In this document: one piece after another, positions 34,184-42,977 of the stretch
Numbering within the stretch: position 1 is the first letter of the stretch
Layout: the number at the start of each line of letters is the position of its first letter
Source of the DNA: JBHGYD01 sp041920415
Lineage (GTDB): Bacteria; Bacillota; Bacilli; Bacillales; Anoxybacillaceae
Direction of reading: 5' to 3'
DNA length: 64,000 nt
NCBI GenBank assembly: GCA_041920415.1
Contig: JBHGYD010000053.1
Span: 1 to 64,000, forward strand
Program-made: the position numbers and the translations under genes
The notes under the pieces: model-generated
Database searches by the model: none
Told to the model about the DNA's origin: nothing
What the model saw: only the letters and a program-made list of their open reading frames with translations

Positions 34184-35536
34184 TTATTGTATTTGCCATA
34201 ATGCCTCCGTTAACGTTTTCACTAAGAATGAGAGATCTTCCTCTTCAATATTCAATGGTGGTGACAATGTCAAAACATTGTTATAGCCAGCAACCGTCGC
34301 ACCGTTTTTACCGATAATGAGTCCATTTTCTTTACAAATGCCGATTACTTTATTGACGAGTGACACATCCAGCGGCTCTTTTGTACCTTTATCGGCTACT
34401 AATTCAATTCCGATTAACAAGCCTTTTCCGCGAATATCGCCGACATAAGAATGATCTTGCAGTTTATTTTTTAACTCGCTTAACAATCGTTCACCGACTT
34501 CTCTCGAACGCTCGAATAAATTTTCTTTTTCCATAATTTCTAGGTTTTTTAAAGCGAGTGCGCACGCTGCCGGATTGCCGCCGAACGTGTTGACATGGCG
34601 GAAGTAATCGTATTCTTCCGTTCCTTTGAATACTTCGTAAATCTCTTTTCTGACGGCAGTTGCCGATAACGGCAGGTAGGCGCTTGTAATTCCTTTCGCC
34701 ATGGTGACAATGTCCGGTTTCACACCGTAATTCATGAATCCAAACGGTTTGCCCGTCCGGCCAAAACCGCAAATGACCTCATCAACAATGAGCAAGGCAC
34801 CGTGTTTTTCACACACTTCTTTCACGGCTTTCATATATCCCTCCGGTGGAATCAGCACTCCCCCGCCAGTGATGATCGGTTCCATGATCACCGCGGCAAT
34901 CGTTTCACTTAACTCCCATGTCATTACATCATCGATTGCTTTCACCGACTTCAATTCTCTCGGATTCTCCGCCTGATCATCGTCACGGTAGCTGTCTGGA
35001 GGCGCTACGTGAATAAAACCGGGAGCAAGTGGTTCATATTTATATTTCCGCTGCGCCTGGCCTGTTGCGGCAAGCGCCCCCATCGAATTTCCATGATACG
35101 CCCGATAACGGGAGATTATTTTATAACGATTATACTCGCCTCTTTGTTGATGATATTGTCTTGCGATTTTAAACGCCGTCTCGTTCGCTTCTGATCCGCT
35201 GTTCGAGAAGAAAATGACATATTCATCGCCAAGAAGTTCGTTCAATTTCTCCCCCAGCTGAATCGCAGGTACATGACTTTGCGTGAGCGGAAAATAAGAC
35301 AGTTTTTTTAGTTGTTCATAGGCCGCTTCGGCCAATTCCTCGCGTCCGTACCCGACATTGACACACCATAAACCTGCCATGGCGTCTAAATATTTTTTCC
35401 CAGTATGATCCGTCACCCAACAACCTTTTGCTTCCGTCACTACTAACGTCGCATTAGGATTGTACGGTTTCATCGAATGCCATATATATTGGTCATCTTT
35501 GGCCAACAACTGTTGGCTTTGATCCGTTTGAACCAT
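34184..35536 (-). CDS. Class III omega-aminotransferase (beta-alanine--pyruvate type)
   Basis: 450 residues, PLP fold-type I class III. It has substrate-loop FFSNSGSEANETAFK, LLIVDEVICGFGRTG with the PLP-ring Asp, and the Schiff-base Lys in MAKGITSAYLPL. In the pyrimidine cluster the expected reaction is beta-alanine plus pyruvate (or another keto acid) to malonate semialdehyde. The neighbour 25 bp upstream (malonate-semialdehyde dehydrogenase) supports this. It is last gene of the minus-strand cluster. The start ATG has AAGGGG upstream. Confidence 0.85.
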   Translation of the reverse strand: MVQTDQSQQLLAKDDQYIWHSMKPYNPNATLVVTEAKGCWVTDHTGKKYLDAMAGLWCVNVGYGREELAEAAYEQLKKLSYFPLTQSHVPAIQLGEKLNELLGDEYVIFFSNSGSEANETAFKIARQYHQQRGEYNRYKIISRYRAYHGNSMGALAATGQAQRKYKYEPLAPGFIHVAPPDSYRDDDQAENPRELKSVKAIDDVMTWELSETIAAVIMEPIITGGGVLIPPEGYMKAVKEVCEKHGALLIVDEVICGFGRTGKPFGFMNYGVKPDIVTMAKGITSAYLPLSATAVRKEIYEVFKGTEEYDYFRHVNTFGGNPAACALALKNLEIMEKENLFERSREVGERLLSELKNKLQDHSYVGDIRGKGLLIGIELVADKGTKEPLDVSLVNKVIGICKENGLIIGKNGATVAGYNNVLTLSPPLNIEEEDLSFLVKTLTEALWQIQ

Positions 35537-35561
35537 CTATTTCCCCTTCTTTCTACCCAAA

Positions 35562-37028
35562 TTAAAAATCAAATCGAGATGTAATCATTTTTTTGCGCGT
35601 ATAGAAGTTCACGCCGTCTTTTCCGTTTACATGAAGGTCACCGTAGAAGGAATCTTTCCATCCGGAGAACGGGAAGAACGCCATCGTCGCCGGTACGCCG
35701 ACATTGATCCCTAACATCCCTGCATCTGCTTCTTCGCGGAATTTACGGATCGCTTTCGCGTCTTTTGTATAAATCGTCGCGCCATTTCCGTATCTAGATT
35801 TGCGAATATACTGAAGCGCTTCATCCAAATCCTCTGCGCGCAATAAGCTGAGAACCGGGGCAAAAATTTCTTCTTTGGCAATCGTCATATCCGGTGTAAC
35901 ATGGTCAAAAATCGTTGGCCCAAGGAAGTTTCCTTCCGGCATTTCGTTCATTTCTTTACGTCCGTCACGAATTAATGTCGCTCCTTCTTCAATGCCTTTT
36001 TCAATGTATCCTAACACTTTCTCGCGATGGGATTGACGGATGACAGGAGTTAACAGCACGTCTTCATTCATGCCGTTGCCGATAATGAGTTCATCTGCTT
36101 TTTGTTTTAAAGCCTTCACAAACTTGTCATTATCCCCGACGACTACGACCGCGCTGCAAGCCATGCAACGCTGTCCTGCGCTTCCAAAAGCTGAACTGAT
36201 GATATGCTGTACTGCCGTCTCTATATCTGCGTCCGGCATGACGATATGATGGTTTTTCGCACCGGAAAGCGCTTGTACGCGTTTACCTTGGGCTGCTGCA
36301 CGTTCATAAACGTATTTAGCCACAGGTTGGGAACCGACAAAGGAAATGGCTTTAATATCCTCATGATCAATAAGAGCATTTACGACATCATGAGCTCCGT
36401 GAACGACGTTCAGAACTCCTTCCGGCGCACCGGCTTTCGTAAATAACTCGGCCAATTTGTTAGCTAAGATAGGAGTTCTTTCGGACGGTTTTAACACAAA
36501 CGTATTTCCGCAAGCAATGGCTAATGGAAACATCCAAAGCGGCACCATCATTGGGAAATTAAATGGAGTAATTCCACCGACAACCCCTAGTGGATAACGA
36601 AACATCTCCGAATCAATATCTTCGGCAATCCCAGAAAGTGACTCCCCCATCATTAAGGTTGGGGCTCCAGAGGCGAATTCCACGCACTCAATCCCACGCT
36701 GAACCTCACCATACGCTTCTTTGTATGCTTTTCCGTTTTCTTGAACGACAAGTCTCGCTAACTCTTCATGATGTTCATTCAGTAAATGATGAAATTTAAA
36801 CATAATCCGCGCCCGCTTCGGAACTGGAGTATTTTTCCATGTTTCAAACGCTTTTTTCGCGGCTTGAACAGCTTTCTCTATGTCTTCCTTCGTAGAAATA
36901 GGTACTCTTGCCAACACTTCTCCCGTCGCTGGATTCGGAACCTCCAACGTTTCTGTTCCGCTCGATTCTACCCATTGTCCGTTAATAAAATTTTTTAAGA
37001 CCGTTGTTTCGTTCTTCGTTACTGTCAT
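35562..37028 (-). CDS. mmsA: CoA-acylating (methyl)malonate-semialdehyde dehydrogenase
   Basis: 488 residues, ALDH superfamily, MMSDH subfamily. It has TPFNFPMMVPLWMFP (subfamily mark), catalytic Cys in SAGQRCMACSA, and an absent classical base Glu (ALSGAKNH at that place) as usual for CoA-dependent members. It turns malonate semialdehyde to acetyl-CoA and CO2, finishing uracil degradation, and methylmalonate semialdehyde to propionyl-CoA for thymine. AGGAGG lies before the ATG. It forms a two-gene tail with the aminotransferase downstream of the PucR gene. Confidence 0.88.
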   Translation of the reverse strand: MTVTKNETTVLKNFINGQWVESSGTETLEVPNPATGEVLARVPISTKEDIEKAVQAAKKAFETWKNTPVPKRARIMFKFHHLLNEHHEELARLVVQENGKAYKEAYGEVQRGIECVEFASGAPTLMMGESLSGIAEDIDSEMFRYPLGVVGGITPFNFPMMVPLWMFPLAIACGNTFVLKPSERTPILANKLAELFTKAGAPEGVLNVVHGAHDVVNALIDHEDIKAISFVGSQPVAKYVYERAAAQGKRVQALSGAKNHHIVMPDADIETAVQHIISSAFGSAGQRCMACSAVVVVGDNDKFVKALKQKADELIIGNGMNEDVLLTPVIRQSHREKVLGYIEKGIEEGATLIRDGRKEMNEMPEGNFLGPTIFDHVTPDMTIAKEEIFAPVLSLLRAEDLDEALQYIRKSRYGNGATIYTKDAKAIRKFREEADAGMLGINVGVPATMAFFPFSGWKDSFYGDLHVNGKDGVNFYTRKKMITSRFDF

Positions 37029-37247
37029 AACGGTAGACCTCCTATTTATTCGATTATTTAAAATGATTTGATTTTAATAAAATTATCTCTCAATTTGTAA
37101 AGGTCTTCATTAGACACAATGTAAAAATTCTAGATACATTCATTCCACAATATGACAATCACCTTTTGACTATTCATGGAGTTTGAAAAAGGTTTACGCC
37201 CCCTCCTAAAACTGGATAATGTGCGAAGCAACCAAAAATAAAAACTC

Positions 37248-37272
37248 CCCTACTTTTGTAGAAGAGTTTTAT
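37248..37272 (-). terminator. Terminator overlapping the end of the pucR-like gene
   Basis: AAAACTC-CC-CTAC pairs with GTAG-AA-GAGTTTT, on the minus strand followed by a T-rich stretch. The hairpin includes the stop codon region of the PucR gene, so mmsA probably has its own promoter. Confidence 0.6.
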
Positions 37273-38867
37273 TGGTCATTTTGAATATATTGATTTTCGT
37301 CGCTCGGCGTTAAATATTCGTATGCCTTAATCATAAATTCAATCGCTAAACGTTTTTCTGGATTCATAAAGTCGTCACCCAGCAATTTTTCTAGCTTTTG
37401 AATACGATGATAGAGCGTTTGTCTGACTACAAATAATCTTTTGGCCGTTTCTTTTTTCGAGCCGTTGCATGCCAAATAAATTTTTAATGTTTCCATCAGT
37501 TTGCCGTTGTACTTTTTATCATATCGGATGACAGGTTCTAAATATTCCATCACAACTTCGTGCAAGTCGCTGTGTTTATGAATAAGCGAAATAATTCGGT
37601 ACATATGTAAGTCTTCATAAAAATGGCTATTTGCTTTTTTCCCTAGCTGGTGTTGAATTTTAATCGTTTCAAGTGCGGTTCGGTAACTTTTGTCCATATG
37701 AGAGAGGTTTTCCACAAATTTTCCGACACCCAAAAAGAAACACGGCACCCTTTTTTTATTGACAAAATCAGACTCCATCAAGCGTTGAATTCCCATTTTC
37801 ATGCGATGTTTCCATGTTTTTATGCCGCGTTTGTTCAGCATAATGAAGATGACGCTGTTGCGAAGATCAATGGAAAATGTATAGAAGCCTTGTTGTTCAA
37901 AAATCGTTCGAAACAATAATTTAAAATACGTTATATCCAAGTTCGAGTATTGTCTCAATGATTTGAATTTACAAACGCTAACAAACCCGCCTTTTGGTTT
38001 TAATTCCGGTTCGTGATCTGTTAAATAGTCGGAAATGGCTTCGTTGCTATGCTCTCCTTCCAGCCATCCCTTTAACCACTCATTTTCTTGCGCCCGCTTT
38101 TTTTCCTCGACATATAAATCGCGTAATAAGTGTTGGGCCAGAGCGGTAGCGGTCCGGTCTAAAATAAGAAGGTCGAATTCACTGATTTCTTTTTCTATTG
38201 AAACAATGGACAATTCGGCATATTCGCTGCCAAGAAGCTGTATCGGTTGAGAAACCGTCTTTTTTGATTGTTGGGACAGTTGATCTACTGCAGAAAGCTC
38301 CACATGTTCTGGTACAAACTCCGCTTCTTTTCCGTTCATCCGAAAAACAACTTGATGGCCTAAATAGTTGTGCAGAAATTTTAAAATCTCATCATAATGC
38401 TCAATCGACAACAATTTTTTGTTTAATTGCTGCGAATACGATTCTAAATTAGAGATCATTTGATAATGCTGATTAATTAAGTAAGCGTGGATATCTTGGG
38501 TGATTTCGACGAATGGAACTTCTTTTAAAAAGAGAATGATTGGAAAGTGGTGTTCATTAGCCAAATCAATGATTTCCTGCGGAATAGAAGAAGTATAGGT
38601 TCCTATTTCAATGCATAATCCTGAAGCATCGCATTCAATCAATTGCTTGAGAAAAGATATAAATAACGATTTGTTTTCCTTCCATCCTACTCCAGTGGAT
38701 AAGATAAGTTCTTTCCCGTTTAATAGTTTATTAATTTTTGCGACCTCAACAATATGCACCCATTTCACCGTGCGGTTTAGCCCCTCATGTCCAGCCGCCA
38801 CTTCAATATGTTCAAAATGCTTCCTTTTTAAAATATCTGAAACAGTGAATTGAAAATTTTCACGCAC
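37269..38867 (-). CDS. PucR-family transcriptional regulator
   Basis: 532 residues. The N-terminal PucR/PurC-like domain (about 8-128) starts TVSDILKRKHFEHIEVAAG. A middle GGDEF-like CdaR region follows, and a C-terminal PucR-type HTH (about 455-520) carries the signature YLACNGSKKETAKRLFVVRQ and TLYHRIQKLEKLLG. In Bacillus PucR activates purine/allantoin use; here it sits inside the pyrimidine degradation cluster and probably senses one of its intermediates. The start is GTG behind GAAGGTG. Confidence 0.88.
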   Translation of the reverse strand: MRENFQFTVSDILKRKHFEHIEVAAGHEGLNRTVKWVHIVEVAKINKLLNGKELILSTGVGWKENKSLFISFLKQLIECDASGLCIEIGTYTSSIPQEIIDLANEHHFPIILFLKEVPFVEITQDIHAYLINQHYQMISNLESYSQQLNKKLLSIEHYDEILKFLHNYLGHQVVFRMNGKEAEFVPEHVELSAVDQLSQQSKKTVSQPIQLLGSEYAELSIVSIEKEISEFDLLILDRTATALAQHLLRDLYVEEKKRAQENEWLKGWLEGEHSNEAISDYLTDHEPELKPKGGFVSVCKFKSLRQYSNLDITYFKLLFRTIFEQQGFYTFSIDLRNSVIFIMLNKRGIKTWKHRMKMGIQRLMESDFVNKKRVPCFFLGVGKFVENLSHMDKSYRTALETIKIQHQLGKKANSHFYEDLHMYRIISLIHKHSDLHEVVMEYLEPVIRYDKKYNGKLMETLKIYLACNGSKKETAKRLFVVRQTLYHRIQKLEKLLGDDFMNPEKRLAIEFMIKAYEYLTPSDENQYIQNDQ

Positions 38868-38950
38868 CTCTTTTCACCTTCTTAAACTATAGAAATGGTG
38901 TATAGTAATAATATTCAGCGCAAAATTAACAGATTCCTGCTAAACAGAAA

Positions 38951-38980
38951 AAGAGGGACTGGTTGCAACCAATCCCTCTT
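38951..38980. terminator. Terminator between the small genes and pucR
   Basis: AAGAGGGACTGGTT pairs with AACCAATCCCTCTT (one mismatch), nearly loopless, with T-rich flanks. Confidence 0.6.
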
Positions 38981-38984
38981 ATTA

Positions 38985-39218
38985 TTATTGATTCATAGGA
39001 ATATAGACTTGAATTTCTTTGAGCATCCAATCGAACTGTTCTGGGTCTTGAAAATCGTCACTGCTCCAATTGTCAATAATCCATTGCACAAGTTCTTCCG
39101 GCGTGTTAAATACTTCCCCGCTCGTATCAGCTTTTCGAATCATATACCTACCGTTGTCCTCATCAATCGTTACTTCACACGGAAACGCACAATCCTTCGC
39201 TTTTAAAGAAAATTCCAC
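38985..39218 (-). CDS. Small acidic protein of the pyrimidine cluster
   Basis: 77 residues, acidic, with two cysteines near the N-terminus (KDCAFPCEV) and an otherwise helical C-terminal half (EELVQWIIDNW). No family recognised. The start is GTG with GGAAGGGG ahead. It is one of two tiny genes between the permease and the PucR gene, on the same strand and 69 bases after its neighbour, so it is likely part of the transport/catabolic transcript. Function unknown. Confidence 0.6.
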   Translation of the reverse strand: MEFSLKAKDCAFPCEVTIDEDNGRYMIRKADTSGEVFNTPEELVQWIIDNWSSDDFQDPEQFDWMLKEIQVYIPMNQ

Positions 39219-39287
39219 GGTGATTCCCCTTCCGAAAATATTTTTAATATTCAGAAATTAAAAGATACACTTGAGGGCGACTAATGG

Positions 39288-39521
39288 TTACTGCGCTTGT
39301 TTCATTTGTTGAATTAATAGAGTCGAAAAATATTTGCGAGCATCAGCATTTTTGATGTGCAATGTTTCTGTAAAATTCTTTTTGCCGGAAGGATCCGGTT
39401 CTTTTAATTCAAATTCCACAAACGCTCCGCTTAAATTTTCTTTAACACTTTTGATGTAATACCTCTGTTGGATCAAATAGTCGATTTGATCCCTTTCAAC
39501 CAAAAATTCTTGATAAGACAT
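39288..39521 (-). CDS. Small protein of the pyrimidine cluster
   Basis: 77 residues: an amphipathic first helix (YQEFLVERDQIDYLIQQ), beta strands in the middle and a helical end with a Gln/Lys tail. No family recognised. ATG 39521 is preferred over ATG 39527 because GGAGG stands eight bases from it. It lies 14 bases after the permease gene. The pairing of two orphan small genes next to a permease suggests accessory or regulatory subunits, which is inference. Confidence 0.6.
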   Translation of the reverse strand: MSYQEFLVERDQIDYLIQQRYYIKSVKENLSGAFVEFELKEPDPSGKKNFTETLHIKNADARKYFSTLLIQQMKQAQ

Positions 39522-39535
39522 CCCCATGACCTCCT

Positions 39536-41029
39536 TTAGTCTAACGAAATAGTTGTATTCTCGCTCGTTTCTGCTACGACGACGGAAGATGATACGACAT
39601 CGTCATCTTCAATTTGCCAATCTCTGCCCACAGTAATCCCTAAATATTTTTCATCATCCGGATCTTCAATTTCTGCTTGCTTATATTTTTGGAACCACCA
39701 ATATTTCGCCAAAAAGTAATAACATACCGCACCAACGAGGAAGCCGACGACAAATGAATAGTTTGCAAGGAAATAGGCTGCTGTTCCGCCGATTATCCAG
39801 GCGATAAATCCAGCAAGGTTAAAACCATTTAAATAACGGAACTGCCCGTCTTCTTTATAAAGGTCATATACATTCACACGCCGTTTGCGAAGCAAATAAT
39901 AGTCCGCAAACAAAATCCCGACAATGGCTGATAATACACCACCACAGATTAACAACGCTGGAATGATAATGTTAAACAAACTCCAAGGTTGAACAATGGT
40001 CCCGATAATTCCTGCGGCAAATACCCCGGCCCAAAACGGAAACTTCGGACCGCCGACATTCGAGAAAATCGTCGCCGCTGGAATTACATTCGCTGACGTG
40101 TTTGTTGACCATTGTGCAAGGACAATCATGAGTAACAAGACACCTAGAACAATTCCGCTTGCTGCTTTTTGAAGGGCAGCCACAGGATCATAGTTTTGGA
40201 TCGCGATATAGGAAACTGCTCCGATGACAACCATAAACGTTTGGGTAACGGTTAAAGCTACTATATTACCGGCAAGTGACGCTTTATTCCGTCTAAACCA
40301 ACTTTTTTCATATTTTGGCGCTTTAATGAACCTTGAAATCGAAGGCATATCCGCAGCTAATGTAGACCAGAATCCCATATTGCTCATGATTACAACGATA
40401 AATGCTGTGACAGCCGCCCCACCAGTGACGGGATTTTCCACCCAAGACCAAATATAACGACCTTCTTCTAACGCCTTTTCAGAAAGCGTTGTGTACATCC
40501 AAGCCGAAATGATAATAATGACCGGAGCGGCCAAATCGGCAAATCGTTCAATCGCTTTAATTCCTAAGGCTGTATTGATTAATTGGACCGCCGCAAAAAT
40601 CAGATAGCACAAAAACCAGTTATCAAAACCAAACAAAATGTTTAATATTCCGTTTATGGCTGTCGATCCGAAATACGTATTAATACCGAACCAACATGAA
40701 GCGGCAAATCCGCGAATGACAGAAGGGATGTGTGTGCCAATTGTTCCGAACGGTGCACGCATATAGACCGGGAATGATAAACCATGCTCAATGCCGATAT
40801 CTCCAATGATCGTCATAAATAAACCAATCGCAGCTGAACCAATGATTGTCGCCAAAATGACCCAACCGAGAGATAAATTTTGCACACCAGCGCCGCCAAT
40901 GGCAAACGCTGCAAGCACCACTGCCATGCCAACCCAAATTAACGCGAACCCTAATGCGCCAATGGTTTTACCACCGTGTGGGATCGGCAAAAGATCCGGG
41001 GATTTTAAATAATTAGATTTTTTACTCAT
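39536..41029 (-). CDS. NCS1-family nucleobase permease (uracil/allantoin/hydantoin type)
   Basis: 497 residues, twelve predicted membrane helices. NCS1 marks are LPIPHGGKTIGALGFALIW at the first helix and GSAAIGLFMTIIGDIGIEHG, then FPVYMRAPFGTIG in helix 3. The C-terminal cytosolic tail is acidic. The family imports uracil, cytosine, allantoin or hydantoins by cation symport. The context (dihydropyrimidinase next door) argues for uracil, dihydropyrimidine or hydantoin. Start ATG 41029 follows AAGGAG. Confidence 0.87.
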   Translation of the reverse strand: MSKKSNYLKSPDLLPIPHGGKTIGALGFALIWVGMAVVLAAFAIGGAGVQNLSLGWVILATIIGSAAIGLFMTIIGDIGIEHGLSFPVYMRAPFGTIGTHIPSVIRGFAASCWFGINTYFGSTAINGILNILFGFDNWFLCYLIFAAVQLINTALGIKAIERFADLAAPVIIIISAWMYTTLSEKALEEGRYIWSWVENPVTGGAAVTAFIVVIMSNMGFWSTLAADMPSISRFIKAPKYEKSWFRRNKASLAGNIVALTVTQTFMVVIGAVSYIAIQNYDPVAALQKAASGIVLGVLLLMIVLAQWSTNTSANVIPAATIFSNVGGPKFPFWAGVFAAGIIGTIVQPWSLFNIIIPALLICGGVLSAIVGILFADYYLLRKRRVNVYDLYKEDGQFRYLNGFNLAGFIAWIIGGTAAYFLANYSFVVGFLVGAVCYYFLAKYWWFQKYKQAEIEDPDDEKYLGITVGRDWQIEDDDVVSSSVVVAETSENTTISLD

Positions 41030-41339
41030 ACCATCACTCCTTAAATAAGGCTTTTTATTAAAACCTTTACTTGAAGAACATCGCATTTGCTTGCCTTATC
41101 ATCATTTGGCAATAAACGCACATTTCCATCTGTGAGGGGTTCCACGCTGATGGTTTGTTCAGACAATTTGGTTCTAAACGGCGGTAATCTCCGACCTATA
41201 AATATAAAGGAGAAAGACTTACCGCCGATTAGAACAGGAGCAAGGCCAAGCAATTACATGGAGTGATTCATATTTAGTTATAAGATTGATCATTTAGAGT
41301 ACATCCTGAGCAACGTACGTAATGAATCGTCGATCCTAG
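41030..41339. other. Intergenic region with a long imperfect hairpin
   Basis: 310 bp between the dihydropyrimidinase and permease genes. At 41181-41227 GGCGGTAATCTCC pairs with GGAGAAAGACTTACCGCC imperfectly around an AT loop. There is no T-run, so it is not a clear terminator. A short minus-strand frame crosses it but has no recognisable family. It may be an operator, an attenuator or an insertion-element relic. Confidence 0.4.
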
Positions 41340-42758
41340 TTAAATGGTTAATTTCTCATCTTGCTTAGAAACAACATATTTTCCGTATTTTTCTCGTTTT
41401 AAATATTGACCATAACCCGGCTTTCCAACAAATGTTTTGTCACGAATGACAAATTCTCCTCTAGAAAGTACGGACACCGGTTCGCCCGTCACTTTCATTC
41501 CTTCAAACGCATTGTAATCGACTGCCATATGGTGGGTTTCAGCTGAAATTACCCGTTCCACATTTGGATCGAAAATAACTAAGTCTGCGTCAGATCCCAC
41601 AGCAATAGTGCCTTTTTTCGGGAATAATCCAAACAGTTTCGCGATTCTTGTAGACGTGATGTCGACAAATTGATTTAATGTAATTCTTCCTTTCTTCACG
41701 CCTTCACTAAAGAGAATACTTACACGATCCTCAATGATTGGCCCGCCGTTTGGAATTTTCGTGAAATCGCCTCTGCCAAGTTCTTTCTGACCTTTAAAGT
41801 CAAAGGAACATTGGTCGGAACCTAACGTTTGTAGTTGACCGTTTTTCAAGGCATTCCACAACACATCTTGATGCCATTTTTCACGGAGTGGAGGAGACCA
41901 GACGTATTTCGCTCCTTCAAAGTTCGGCTTTTCTAAGTAAGATTGGTCTAGAACTAAATATTGCGGACATGTTTCTCCCCATATGTCCAATCCTTTGTTG
42001 CGAGCTTCAGCAATTTTTTCAACGGCTTGCGCACAGGAAACGTGAACGACATAAAGTTGAGAACCGGCGAGCTCCGTTAATTGGCATGCGCGTCCTGTCG
42101 CCTCTCCTTCCACTTCCGGAGGTCTAGTTAGCGCATGGTAAATCGGATCGGTGTTGCCATCAGCGAGCGCTTTTTTCGTTAAATAATCGATGACATCACC
42201 ATTTTCGGCATGAACCATCACAAGTGCGCCAAGTTCTTTTGCAGCTACCAACGTGCGATATAAAGTGCCGTCGTCCGCTTGGAATACATTTTTATACGCC
42301 ATGAACACTTTAAACGATGTAATCCCCTCTTCTTCTATGATTTTCGGCAGTTCTTCCAACACATCGTCGTTAATTTCACTAATCATTAAATGGAACCCAT
42401 AATCGATGACCGCTTTTCCTTTTGCTTTGTTATGCCAAGTTTCAATTGCTTTTTTCAATGGCTCGCCTTTATTGGTTAAACAAAAGTCAATAATCGTTGT
42501 CGTTCCGCCAAATGCCGCTGCGATCGTTCCCGATTCAAAATCATCTTTTGTTACCGTGCCGCCAAACGGCATATCTAAATGCGTATGCGGGTCAATGCCG
42601 CCCGGAAATACGTAACATCCTTTTGCATCAATCACTTCCGCGTCTTTTTCGTCTAAATTTCGGCCAATCATCGCAATTTTCCCGTCTTCAATCAACAAAT
42701 CAGCTTTATACGTATCGGTTGCCGTGACAATCGTTCCGTTTTTAATAATCTTTTTCAC
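41340..42758 (-). CDS. hydA: Dihydropyrimidinase / D-hydantoinase
   Basis: 472 residues, amidohydrolase superfamily, hydrolysing dihydrouracil and dihydrothymine (and 5-substituted hydantoins) to N-carbamoyl amino acids. All binuclear metal ligands are present: His58 and His60 in GGIDPHTHLD, carboxylated Lys150, His183, His239 and Asp315 in LGSDQCSF. Length and numbering equal the well-studied B. stearothermophilus enzyme. The start is GTG. Its AGGA ribosome site lies in the terminal stem of the structured repeat at 42766-42976, which separates it from the TnpB pseudogene and from preA. Confidence 0.93.
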   Translation of the reverse strand: MKKIIKNGTIVTATDTYKADLLIEDGKIAMIGRNLDEKDAEVIDAKGCYVFPGGIDPHTHLDMPFGGTVTKDDFESGTIAAAFGGTTTIIDFCLTNKGEPLKKAIETWHNKAKGKAVIDYGFHLMISEINDDVLEELPKIIEEEGITSFKVFMAYKNVFQADDGTLYRTLVAAKELGALVMVHAENGDVIDYLTKKALADGNTDPIYHALTRPPEVEGEATGRACQLTELAGSQLYVVHVSCAQAVEKIAEARNKGLDIWGETCPQYLVLDQSYLEKPNFEGAKYVWSPPLREKWHQDVLWNALKNGQLQTLGSDQCSFDFKGQKELGRGDFTKIPNGGPIIEDRVSILFSEGVKKGRITLNQFVDITSTRIAKLFGLFPKKGTIAVGSDADLVIFDPNVERVISAETHHMAVDYNAFEGMKVTGEPVSVLSRGEFVIRDKTFVGKPGYGQYLKREKYGKYVVSKQDEKLTI

Positions 42759-42765
42759 TTGGCAT

Positions 42766-42976
42766 CCTGGTTACTAAAATCTATAAAAATCGACATATCG
42801 CGATGGAACCAGAAAACATCGCCTGCCGCCCGGATTTTCACCGAGTTCCATCAGGAAGGGAATCCTAATGTCTCACCTATTGTGAAAGACACCCCGTGGC
42901 TCGCTGTTAGCGACGGCACCTGTCGTGCACCATTCCTTCCATCGGTCAGTACACGACAACGATTTTCGTAACCAGG
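42766..42976 (-). ncRNA. Structured repeat, copy 1 (probable omega-RNA/right end or leader RNA)
   Basis: 211 bp bounded by a 16-bp inverted repeat with one mismatch (CCTGGTTACTAAAATC / GATTTTCGTAACCAGG). Inner stems are TGTCGTG/CACGACA, TCGCT/AGCGA and TGTCT/AGACA. The 126 bases at its right are 97% identical to copy 2 (49130-49326); a hairpin arm of about 60 bases near the left differs fully in sequence but keeps a GGAAC/GTTCC-type stem. On the minus strand it begins right at the stop codon of the TnpB pseudogene and ends with the AGGA ribosome site of hydA. Location after tnpB suggests an omega-RNA; placement before a start codon allows a cis-regulatory leader. Confidence 0.6.
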
Positions 42977-42977
42977 T

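Noticed and set aside
41041..41253. Minus-strand frame of 70 codons between hydA and the permease
   Set aside because: It covers the long hairpin, has no ribosome site and no family match I recognise; kept only as part of the gap description.
42766..42976. Known riboswitch or HEARO/IscB RNA in the structured repeat
   Set aside because: I compared it by memory with guanidine-I, cobalamin, TPP, SAM, glycine, THF, T-box and HEARO motifs and found no matching core. The location after tnpB fits an omega-RNA better.
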